In this document: piece after piece, positions 47,473-54,923 of the stretch | Layout: every line of letters begins with the position of its first letter | Numbering within the stretch: position 1 is the stretch's first letter | Assembly: GCA_030272815.1 (NCBI GenBank) | Contig: JAJSZT010000009.1 | Span: forward strand, 1 to 64,000 | DNA: 64,000 nt | From: Deltaproteobacteria bacterium | Lineage (GTDB): Bacteria; Desulfobacterota; Desulfobacteria; Desulfobacterales; ETH-SRB1 | Direction of reading: 5' to 3' | Position numbers and translations under genes: made by a program | The notes under the pieces: model-generated | What the model saw: the letters and a program-made list of their open reading frames with translations, nothing else | The model's database searches: none | Told to the model about the DNA's origin: nothing

Positions 47473-47922
47473 TTATATTTTATGAGGATTCAAAAGAAGC
47501 ACAGGTGCTGCAGATCCTTTAGCAACACGTTCAGCAACTGAGCCGAAAACAACTTTCTCCAACCCTTTCCTGCCATGAGTACCCAGAATTACTAAATCAA
47601 CTCCTTCAGATTTGATATAATTTAGAATTTCTTCTGCAATGTCACCGGATAACACTACGGCTTTTGTGTCAGGGAAAGCCTGAAAATGTTCTTCCTTGAA
47701 TTCCTGAAGCCGCTTTTTTGCTCCTTCAATAACTTCATTTTCAAACCTGTCGATTGAAGGGTGAGGAACATAAATACTTGTGAAATGGCCAAGAACACGA
47801 CCTACAAATAAAAGGCAAATCTCTGATCCGAATTTTTCCGCCATTGTCAGTACATAAGGTGCCAGTTTTGGTGAAGATTCAGACAGATCGACGGGGAATA
47901 AAATCTTTTTAAATTCCTTCAT
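47473..47922 (-). CDS. Universal stress protein (UspA family)
   Basis: 149 residues. ILFPVDLSESSPKLAPYVLT at the start and DLVILGTHGRKGLEKVVFGSVAERVAKG at the end (G-x2-G-x9-G-S) show an ATP-binding UspA. GGAGGG lies 6 bases before the ATG. It is the last gene of a - strand operon after the Cys-rich small protein, the UDP-sugar pyrophosphorylase-like gene and the AAA-only sigma-54 activator. Confidence 0.92.
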   Translation of the reverse strand: MKEFKKILFPVDLSESSPKLAPYVLTMAEKFGSEICLLFVGRVLGHFTSIYVPHPSIDRFENEVIEGAKKRLQEFKEEHFQAFPDTKAVVLSGDIAEEILNYIKSEGVDLVILGTHGRKGLEKVVFGSVAERVAKGSAAPVLLLNPHKI

Positions 47923-47923
47923 G

Positions 47924-48184
47924 TTACCCTCCTTTTTTTGTCTTCATTTTTTCTTTGGGGATTCGATTGCCATCCAGACAATACTCTCTCCATGCACAAT
48001 TAAATTGATCACAATCATTATGTCCCTTGCGGAAACAATCAACGTTATTTTCGGCACGCTGAATACTTCTAACAAGTTCGTTGATATCCAGGTAGTTGTT
48101 ATTTTTCTTATCCTTATAGCTAATTGATGTCTTAGCTGTTTTTATGGGGTTTTTATGGATATCTGTGTCGTTTTTATCAGCCAT
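47924..48184 (-). CDS. Small Cys-rich hypothetical protein
   Basis: 86 residues, hydrophilic and Lys-rich, with a compact cysteine set near the C-terminus: DCFRKGHNDCDQFNCAWREYC. The four cysteines (C-x7-C-x4-C-x5-C) suggest metal or disulfide binding. The start overlaps the end of the upstream gene by 8 bases and the uspA start follows its stop directly, so it is a real, translated operon member. I do not know its function. Confidence 0.7.
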   Translation of the reverse strand: MADKNDTDIHKNPIKTAKTSISYKDKKNNNYLDINELVRSIQRAENNVDCFRKGHNDCDQFNCAWREYCLDGNRIPKEKMKTKKGG

Positions 48185-49571
48185 AATTATAACGCTTTGA
48201 TCCTATAATAGATTCAGCATATTCCTTAAAGCCTTTCTGTCGATCCTGTATGTGCATATATTTAATCGCCAGGGGTGTTGTTTCAGGAGATTTCCATGAT
48301 TTTATCGGTTTTAATACTTTTCTTTTGAAAAATTCGGTTTTTACAAGAAAGTTAATGTCACCCTGAACGGGCTGAAAATAGATAGCGCCATCCTTAATAG
48401 CTATTGGCATGTTTAGTCCGTGTTTTTTTAAGACTAACCATGAATCATATGGTTTTGGATAATGGTTAAAATTCTTGTTAAGGTATTTTATTTCATGATT
48501 TTCTATTCCCTTGAGTTGAAAACTTTCAATCATCACATTTTCCCCAAGCAAGGCATCAAAAGCCGCCATTCCGCCCTTTTGAGGGTTTTCCGAATCATTG
48601 GCGACAATTTCCATTAGCATTCTATAGCCATGTTCAGCCTTTTTTAATGCTAATGCCAGACCTTCATAATCTATTGAGGCCGTAAGATAGCCCAAGTCTT
48701 CAATATTATAGGAAATCTTGTCATCCATTTCTTTCAGGATTTCCCCAAATTCATCGCTCTTAAGAAAGGTTCTGTTGCCCTTATTATCAATGTTGAAGAT
48801 CTGATTATCCATGGTTTGCTGCATAGCCATTTGACCGTGGTTATGGAGGCGTTTTGGTGTATTTTTATTATAAACATATTTGCCATTAACCAGGTTTATT
48901 CCATGGTATGCCTTCTGAACCATAAATAATACATTTTCATTGTTGAAACCAAAAAACCTGTTGTTAATAAATTCCCCGATAATCTTATTTGCAGTGGCTT
49001 CATTAAGTACAACAAGCATATGCTGCCTTGAAAGAACCTTTTGTGGATTATAACCATGCTTTTTTGCAAGTTCATGGATATCATATGAGAACTGCAGCAT
49101 ATGTCTTGAACCAAGGGACAAAGGTAATAATTTCTCCGGACGGCATCCTGCTTTTTCTAAAACCTCCTCAGGCTTAACAACAAAACCTCTTTCCCTGCTC
49201 ATAATTTCTGAAATTTTCTTTAATGACAAATCCTCGGCAATATTAATCAGGTATTTAGTGCCTATTCCAAGCCGTGTTGCCTCGCCGGCCGCAGCATGTT
49301 CTGAAAATAATTTTCCGTCAAGAATACATTTCCAGGCTCTTGTAATATCTATTTTTGTCAGGCATTTTTTATCCAGCAGGCATATGTTCCTTGGTTCCTG
49401 CAAAAAATCCATGTTTTCATATTTATTAATGTTTGTTTCATAATCTTCAATGTTGGAGACAACACCTGAAAGCTTATCTTTTGCAACCTGCAGACAATAA
49501 TTAATATAATTTTCATAACCATAAGATAGAAGTGTTTTTTCTTTTTTATTTATTGATAGTTGTTGCATCAT
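48177..49571 (-). CDS. UDPGP-like (UTP-sugar-1-phosphate) nucleotidyltransferase homologue
   Basis: 464 residues. The motif AAAGEATRLGIGTKYLI (about residue 94) resembles the nucleotide-binding loop GGxGTRxG..K of UDP-sugar pyrophosphorylases. Further on, SRQHMLVVLNEATANKI, then GFNNENVLFMVQ and NHGQMAMQQTMDNQI match the family's substrate and N-HG regions. It may make UDP-glucose or a related sugar nucleotide, but the divergence means the substrate is unproven; other NDP-sugar transferases remain possible. It lies 1 base from the sigma-54 activator stop and just downstream of the glycogen genes on the same strand. Confidence 0.55.
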   Translation of the reverse strand: MMQQLSINKKEKTLLSYGYENYINYCLQVAKDKLSGVVSNIEDYETNINKYENMDFLQEPRNICLLDKKCLTKIDITRAWKCILDGKLFSEHAAAGEATRLGIGTKYLINIAEDLSLKKISEIMSRERGFVVKPEEVLEKAGCRPEKLLPLSLGSRHMLQFSYDIHELAKKHGYNPQKVLSRQHMLVVLNEATANKIIGEFINNRFFGFNNENVLFMVQKAYHGINLVNGKYVYNKNTPKRLHNHGQMAMQQTMDNQIFNIDNKGNRTFLKSDEFGEILKEMDDKISYNIEDLGYLTASIDYEGLALALKKAEHGYRMLMEIVANDSENPQKGGMAAFDALLGENVMIESFQLKGIENHEIKYLNKNFNHYPKPYDSWLVLKKHGLNMPIAIKDGAIYFQPVQGDINFLVKTEFFKRKVLKPIKSWKSPETTPLAIKYMHIQDRQKGFKEYAESIIGSKRYNYG

Positions 49572-49572
49572 T

Positions 49573-50376
49573 TTATTGCCTCGATCTCATATAAGATAAA
49601 GTTGATTTGCTCGGGGAGGTGTCACTTATGAAAAGCTCATTAATAAGCTCTTCCCAGTCTTTTAATACAATTACTCTTTTAAGCACATTCTGAAGCTCCC
49701 TTATATTGCCTGGCCAATGGTACGCTAACAACTTATTCATAACTCCTTTACTTGGTTTTAAAAGCTGCTTGGTATTAAAACAGTCAGAATATTTTTGAAG
49801 GTAATATTCAATTAAGTGAGGAATGTCTTCAGGTCTGTTGCGAAGAGGAGTGATATAAAGTTTTATTATGTTTAGCCTATAGTATAAATCCTCTCCGAAC
49901 TTGCCATTTTTAAAATCTTGTTCTAGATTATGATTTGTTGCCGCTATAATCCAGGCATTGGTTTTTATCTCTTTTTCCGATCCAAGAGGAGAAAACTCAC
50001 CACTTTGAAGAACATGAAAAAGTTTGGATTGAAAAGAAAGAGACGGATCGCCAATTTCGTCTAAAAATAATACGCTCTCATGGGCCAGCTTGAATTTGCC
50101 TCTTTTTCTTTGCTCAGCTCCTGTAAAAGCGCTCCGTTCATATCCAAAGAGTTCGCTTTCAAGCAATCCCTCAGGCAATGCTGCACAATTGACCTTTATG
50201 AAAGGTCTTCCTTTTCTTGGAGAACTAAAATAGAGATTTTGTGCCACAAGTTCTTTGCCGACACCGCTTTCCCCGGATATTACAATATTTAATCCTGTAT
50301 CGGCAACGTGCCTAATCAGTTTCATTATACTTCCTGTTGTTTGACTAATACCAATTAAAGGAAGAGGAGCATTCAT
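49573..50376 (-). CDS. Sigma-54 activator reduced to its AAA+ domain
   Basis: 267 residues from the ATG at 50376 (AGG 9 bases upstream). It has Walker A GESGVGKELVAQNL (about residue 40), the sigma-54 loop ELFGYERSAFTGA (Ser in place of the first Gly of GAFTGA), Walker B VLFLDEIGD, RLNIIKLYITPLRNRPEDIP and YHWPGNIRELQNVLKR. There is no receiver or sensor domain in front and no Fis-type DNA-binding helix after, as in PspF-like but even shorter proteins. It would need a partner or act from solution. Its stop is 1 base before the next ATG, so it drives or is part of the downstream operon. Confidence 0.85.
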   Translation of the reverse strand: MNAPLPLIGISQTTGSIMKLIRHVADTGLNIVISGESGVGKELVAQNLYFSSPRKGRPFIKVNCAALPEGLLESELFGYERSAFTGAEQRKRGKFKLAHESVLFLDEIGDPSLSFQSKLFHVLQSGEFSPLGSEKEIKTNAWIIAATNHNLEQDFKNGKFGEDLYYRLNIIKLYITPLRNRPEDIPHLIEYYLQKYSDCFNTKQLLKPSKGVMNKLLAYHWPGNIRELQNVLKRVIVLKDWEELINELFISDTSPSKSTLSYMRSRQ

Positions 50377-50474
50377 TGAGAACACCTATAAGTTATTTGG
50401 AATCTAATTTTTATGAATCTGTTATGCCTGTGTTGGAAAATATCAGTATGATTTAATATGCAATAAGTTTTTTT

Positions 50475-50747
50475 TCATGGTATCAGTTGTGAAGCATATT
50501 TTCCTGTAAATAATAATTGTGCAGATTGGCCGTTTATAGCATTACAATTTTTATGAAATACTTCTCGGCCAAAAGAGTGTACTGTCTTCAAACAGCCGGT
50601 ATGGATGAAGATTTTTGAAGAGGCATTACAATTTTTTTTCAGGAGGTTGAGCAATTCAGATGCTAAGCTTCCATCGAAATCGCCGGATAGTTTCATGTGT
50701 ATATTTTCGCTGTTTTTGTGAACAAATATCTTACGATTTCTTGCCAT
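50475..50747 (-). CDS. Small STAS-like hypothetical protein
   Basis: 90 residues from the ATG at 50747, which has AGGAGG 8 bases before it. The sequence IHMKLSGDFDGSLASELLNLL followed by KIFIHTGCLKTVHSFGREVFH has the beta-alpha pattern of anti-sigma-antagonist (STAS) folds, with His/Ser at the phosphorylation position region. It is divergent, so the assignment is tentative. It lies upstream of the AAA-only sigma-54 activator on the same strand and could be a partner in its control. Confidence 0.5.
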   Translation of the reverse strand: MARNRKIFVHKNSENIHMKLSGDFDGSLASELLNLLKKNCNASSKIFIHTGCLKTVHSFGREVFHKNCNAINGQSAQLLFTGKYASQLIP

Positions 50748-50830
50748 GATGCATCCTCCTTTCTTCATCCTCAACCTGGAATCCAGATGAGAAATAACTA
50801 TGATGACTATTAGATGACTATTAAAGTAAT

Positions 50831-50867
50831 TGTAACATTTTAGCGCTTTTAAATATTATTTTTTTGG
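50831..50867 (-). repeat. 37-bp repeat shared with the element at 39763-39925
   Basis: TGTAACATTTTAGCGCTTTT and the following T/A run match the inverse of 39889-39925 with one mismatch. Immediately after it is AAGCCGTGAACAGTTAC, another member of the CCGTGAACGG family. Confidence 0.8.
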
Positions 50868-50897
50868 TAAGCCGTGAACAGTTACAAATAATTTTTA

Positions 50898-50997
50898 TAA
50901 AAATATCTCTTAAATTATTTGAATTGTAAATAGAGGAAGGGGTTCATTTTAATGGGAAAAATCCACAGGAGAACAGGAATTCATCCTGGAACAGGTG
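50898..50997 (+). repeat. ~98-bp direct repeat, left copy (pair at 62391-62488)
   Basis: Landmarks in order: AAATATC, TTAAATTATTTGAATTGTAA, GGAAAAATCCACAGGAGAA, ATCCTGGAACAGGTG. The two copies are near-identical and in the same orientation, bracketing the glycogen genes. The last part encodes the C-terminal residues and stop of glgB. Confidence 0.92.
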
Positions 50998-53038
50998 GGG
51001 AAAAATACAGGACTATAGCCGTGCGGGTGGGAAGATAGAGGCTGAGCAAATGCCTTTCCTTGCTGCGAGATATATCAGGCAATGTCAGATGATATTGATC
51101 AGCAAGCAACCGGCCATGTCCTCCGTATTCGGAAGCATCGCTTTCAAAGATCATCCGGTATTTTCCCGGCAATACTTCAAAAGAATAGTTGTCGTAAGAA
51201 CGTGTTGGATGAAAGTTGAACACAAATAAAAGACCGCCCCGTTCGAATGCAATAACCTTATCCTTTAAATGTTCAAACAAAAGATGCGGTCCGGAAAACT
51301 CAAGAATCCGGAAACATTTGGCCAATGCAATCATGTCACGGTCGAAATGCGCAATAAAATGATACTTCAGGTCAGGATCATCAACAAGGTGCCACTGACG
51401 TCGTGCATAACGGTATGACCATGCATTCCCTTCACGTGGAAAATCAATCCATTCCGGATGTCCGAATTCATTACCCATAAAGTTGAGATAGCCGCTGCCG
51501 GCAGTGGTCAGAGTGATTAACCTGATAAGCTTGTGCAGGGCTATGCCTCTGTCAACCATGATATTTTCATCAGATACGCGCATGTGACTGAACATGTCTG
51601 AACCAATGAGCCGGAAGATGAGAGTCTTGTCTCCCACAAGGGCCTGATCATGCGATTCAGAGTAACTGATAGTTTTTTCGTCTTTTCTCCGGTTTGTCAG
51701 TTCGTGCCACAGATACCCAATATGCCATTCTTCATCCGGCAGATGCTTAATCAGCCGGATCCAGTAGTCAGGAACACCCATTGCAAACCGGTAGTCAAAA
51801 CCGATTCCGCCCTCAGATAACGGCATGGCCAGCCCCGGCATTCCGCTGATGTCTTCGGCGATGGCAATAGCATCGGGGCGCACTTCATGGATGAGTCTGT
51901 TGGCAAGGGCCAGATACGTGAGAGCGTCTTCATCCACATTGTCGTCAAAATACTGTTTATAAGAAGTAAAGGCCTTTCCCAGGCCGTGATTCCGGTAGAG
52001 CATGCTGGTAATTCCGTCAAAGCGAAAGCCGTCAAAACGGTATTCATCGAGCCAGAAACGGCAGTTTGAAAGAAGAAAATGAATGACCTGGTATTTGCTG
52101 TAATCAAAGCATCTGGAATCCCAGGCTTCGTGAAACCCGCGGGGACCTTCATGAAAATATTGATAGTAAGTGCCGTCAAAGCGGCTGAGACCTTCCACTT
52201 CATTGGATACAGCATGGGAATGGACTATGTCCATTATCACCGCAAGGCCGGCTGCGTGGGCTGTGTCGATCAGCTTTTTCAACTCCTCCGGTGTTCCAAA
52301 CCTTGAGGAAGCAGCAAAAAAGCTCGATATATGGTAACCAAAAGACCCATAGTAGGGATGCTCAGGGATTGCCATTAGTTGCAGTACATTATAACCACTA
52401 TCAATGATCCGCGGGAGGATATGCCTGGTAAATTCACGGTATGAACCGATTTTCTCCTCTTCCTGGGCCATGCCGACGTGTACTTCATATATGAAGAGAG
52501 CGCCGGATGGACACCGAAAATCATTGCATTGCCAATTATAAGTGGAAGAAGGAAACCAGACCTGGGCATTAAAAATCAATGTTTCAGGATCCTGCACCAC
52601 GCGTCGCGCATATGCCGGAATACGATCACCTTCCCCGCCATGCCAATGAATACAAAGCCGGTAGAGATCTCCATGCTTCAACGTCCCTTCAGGCATACGG
52701 ATTTCCCATACACCATCTCTTTTGATCCGATCCAGGGCAAACGCCTCTTTTTTCAGCCATCCTGTCATATCTCCGATCAGATAGACTGCGTCGGCATTGG
52801 GTGCCCATTCCCGAAAGATCCACTCACCATCGAAGAAATGCAGTCCAAAGTATTCATGGCCTGCGGCAAACTCAGCCAGGCTTGTTTTTCCCTGAGTAAG
52901 CCTCTTTTCCATCTCGTGGATATTTACTATCCGCCGCTTAAGGGCTTCCTCATACGGCCGCAGAAATGGATCGCTCTCCAGAAGACTCTGCAATAGATCA
53001 TCTGTTCCGCTAAAGACGGATTTATTGTCAATTGTCAC
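50981..53038 (-). CDS. glgB: 1,4-alpha-glucan branching enzyme, eukaryotic-type (GH13_8)
   Basis: 685 residues. A CBM48 domain (about 60-150) precedes the GH13 barrel with MDIVHSHA, the nucleophile Asp in YRFDGFRFDGITSMLY, the general acid Glu in AIAEDISGMPG and SYSESHDQALVGDKT. The length and GITSML signature match the GH13_8 subgroup common to eukaryotes and some bacteria, not E. coli-type GlgB. It introduces alpha-1,6 branches in glycogen. The C-terminus ends SPPVPG in the left direct repeat, so a few residues are repeat-derived. Confidence 0.93.
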   Translation of the reverse strand: MTIDNKSVFSGTDDLLQSLLESDPFLRPYEEALKRRIVNIHEMEKRLTQGKTSLAEFAAGHEYFGLHFFDGEWIFREWAPNADAVYLIGDMTGWLKKEAFALDRIKRDGVWEIRMPEGTLKHGDLYRLCIHWHGGEGDRIPAYARRVVQDPETLIFNAQVWFPSSTYNWQCNDFRCPSGALFIYEVHVGMAQEEEKIGSYREFTRHILPRIIDSGYNVLQLMAIPEHPYYGSFGYHISSFFAASSRFGTPEELKKLIDTAHAAGLAVIMDIVHSHAVSNEVEGLSRFDGTYYQYFHEGPRGFHEAWDSRCFDYSKYQVIHFLLSNCRFWLDEYRFDGFRFDGITSMLYRNHGLGKAFTSYKQYFDDNVDEDALTYLALANRLIHEVRPDAIAIAEDISGMPGLAMPLSEGGIGFDYRFAMGVPDYWIRLIKHLPDEEWHIGYLWHELTNRRKDEKTISYSESHDQALVGDKTLIFRLIGSDMFSHMRVSDENIMVDRGIALHKLIRLITLTTAGSGYLNFMGNEFGHPEWIDFPREGNAWSYRYARRQWHLVDDPDLKYHFIAHFDRDMIALAKCFRILEFSGPHLLFEHLKDKVIAFERGGLLFVFNFHPTRSYDNYSFEVLPGKYRMIFESDASEYGGHGRLLADQYHLTLPDISRSKERHLLSLYLPTRTAIVLYFSPPVPG

Positions 53039-53206
53039 GCTGTTTAATATCCTCCAGGTTGAAGCGCCTAAAGTACCTAATGTTAATGTCTAAAGTTCTT
53101 ACATTTCGATAATTGCTTTTAATTAAACCTCGGGCTATGCCCGAGCGATCCTAAAAGGTTTTACCGTTCCGGCGAGAATATTGAACGGCAGAGTAAAGCG
53201 TTTTTT

Positions 53207-53324
53207 GAACATCGAACATCCAACATCGAACGTTGAACATCGAATGATGAAATCGCTTCGCTCCGCCAGTTTATAAATTGGCAGAATACCTTATTCAAAA
53301 TTCGATGTTGGATGTTCGATGTTC
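53207..53324. repeat. Perfect 24-bp inverted repeat (TCGAACATC runs) with an empty core
   Basis: GAACATCGAACATCCAACAT and four further bases (53207-53230) are exactly mirrored at 53301-53324. The 70-base core holds no recognisable frame. The runs are of the same type as those around the four-helix-bundle remnant at 35923-36063, so this may be a copy that has lost its gene. The remaining sequence of 53039-53378 has no other feature. Confidence 0.75.
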
Positions 53325-53378
53325 ATAGCCTTTTAGCTTGACGGCTACGTCCTTGATTTTTCCCACTCAACCACTCGA

Positions 53379-54899
53379 CTAAACCAACGGACGCTTTAAC
53401 ATCTTTTCGTAAAGATCAATATACCTGCGCGCTGTAACAGCATGATTGAAGGTGGCAGCGCTCTGTGTTATTATACGCTCAATCTGCTGCTTCTTTACTT
53501 TTTGAGGCAGATCATAAAAACGCATGGCCTCTTTGATGGTCCAGAGCAGACCGTTTGAACCAAAAGTCTTAAAAAGGAAGCCGTTGCCCATATTTTTTTC
53601 TACATCCATCTGAATGATCGTATCATGTATCCCTCCTGTATCGTGAGCCACAGGAAGTGACCCGTAGATTGGACCTGTCATTTGGGGAAGACCGCACGGT
53701 TCAAAACGTGAAGGCATCAATATAAAATCTGAAGCAGCAAAGGCCAGACGGGCTATTTGTTCGTCGAAGTCGCATATTGCCACACGGTTGTATAACTTAT
53801 GGAACTGCGTTATCTGTTTGAAATGCTCTTGAAAACTTCCATTAGCCACAAATATGATCTCCAGATTCCGCTCCCAGTAGCTGGAAACAACATCATAGAG
53901 GATTTCGGCTAACAACTGACATCCCTTTTGAATCGTATCAAGACGGGAAGGCCAGAAGAAGACCGGCGCACTTGCATCCTGAATAAGCCCTAATCTTTTC
54001 TGGAGAAGTTGCTTGTTCTCCAGTTTTCCTTCAACATGATCTTTTGCGCTGTACCGGCGAACCAGAGCCTTGTCAGAAGCTGGATTGAAAGAGGGATCAG
54101 GAGCGTTAAGTATTCCGACAGCACATCCGGCATTCCATTTGTTGGCCAGTTCCTGTTGTACGGGTCTCTCCACAAAATCGTGCCGGTTTTCAACTATTTC
54201 TGTCAAGAAGGTTGGACTTACCGTATTGACAAAGTGGGCGGCAAATATCCCGCTTGCAAGGAAATCCACTGGGTCTGACTCTCTGATTTGCTCATAGGAG
54301 GATGGAAAGTGCTCGAAAAAAAGATGTCGCCAGAATGATGCGGCATCAATACCTTCGTATTCGATGTGAGACATGGAGCTTTTCACGGTATGAATGTTGT
54401 GGACAGTGAAAAGACAGGGAATGCCCAACTGTCTTGCCATTGCCGGAATCAGGCCGGTCATCCAATCGTTGCAATGGATAAGATCCGGCCACACATGCGG
54501 GACGATGTTGTTGATAACCTCCCGCTGAAAAGCAAGGGCGATCTTAATGTTTTCTCTTCCATAATCGGAGTAAATATGGTCCATATAGAAAAAGGCTCTG
54601 TCTTCGGCAAGGTGTAACCTTTCGTCAGGCATTCTGCTCCTGATGGTGTTCAGCTCCCTTATGATGAAGGGAGGAAGGTGCGCCGGAGCGCCTCTGCTGA
54701 ATATGTTACGGTAATCCGGAAGAGCTACGTGAACGTCGGCCCCCTGCTCGAACAGAGCGCTGATCAGCGCCGCTGAAACATCGGCAAGCCCTCCTGCCTT
54801 TGCGGAAAGAAGATTGGCGATATTACCCATTCCATTTGGCAGATATGTGACTTCAGGGGTCACAATAAGAATACGAGGGGTCTTCGACGGGGTTGTCAT
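53379..54899 (-). CDS. glgA: Glycogen synthase (GT5)
   Basis: 506 residues. AKAGGLADVSAALISAL (about residue 33) is the ADP/UDP-glucose-binding K-x-GGL signature, preceded by a 15-residue segment rich in Asn/Gly that standard GlgA lacks. The GT-B C-terminal domain has WPSRLDTIQKG, MPSRFEPCGLPQMTGP and AHDTGGIHDTI. It extends alpha-1,4 glucan chains. It lies between glgP (upstream) and the branching enzyme. Whether it uses ADP- or UDP-glucose cannot be decided; no glgC is present in this window, but a UDPGP-like gene is nearby. Confidence 0.93.
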   Translation of the reverse strand: MTTPSKTPRILIVTPEVTYLPNGMGNIANLLSAKAGGLADVSAALISALFEQGADVHVALPDYRNIFSRGAPAHLPPFIIRELNTIRSRMPDERLHLAEDRAFFYMDHIYSDYGRENIKIALAFQREVINNIVPHVWPDLIHCNDWMTGLIPAMARQLGIPCLFTVHNIHTVKSSMSHIEYEGIDAASFWRHLFFEHFPSSYEQIRESDPVDFLASGIFAAHFVNTVSPTFLTEIVENRHDFVERPVQQELANKWNAGCAVGILNAPDPSFNPASDKALVRRYSAKDHVEGKLENKQLLQKRLGLIQDASAPVFFWPSRLDTIQKGCQLLAEILYDVVSSYWERNLEIIFVANGSFQEHFKQITQFHKLYNRVAICDFDEQIARLAFAASDFILMPSRFEPCGLPQMTGPIYGSLPVAHDTGGIHDTIIQMDVEKNMGNGFLFKTFGSNGLLWTIKEAMRFYDLPQKVKKQQIERIITQSAATFNHAVTARRYIDLYEKMLKRPLV

Positions 54900-54923
54900 A
54901 CTTATATTCCTAAATCCTTTGTT

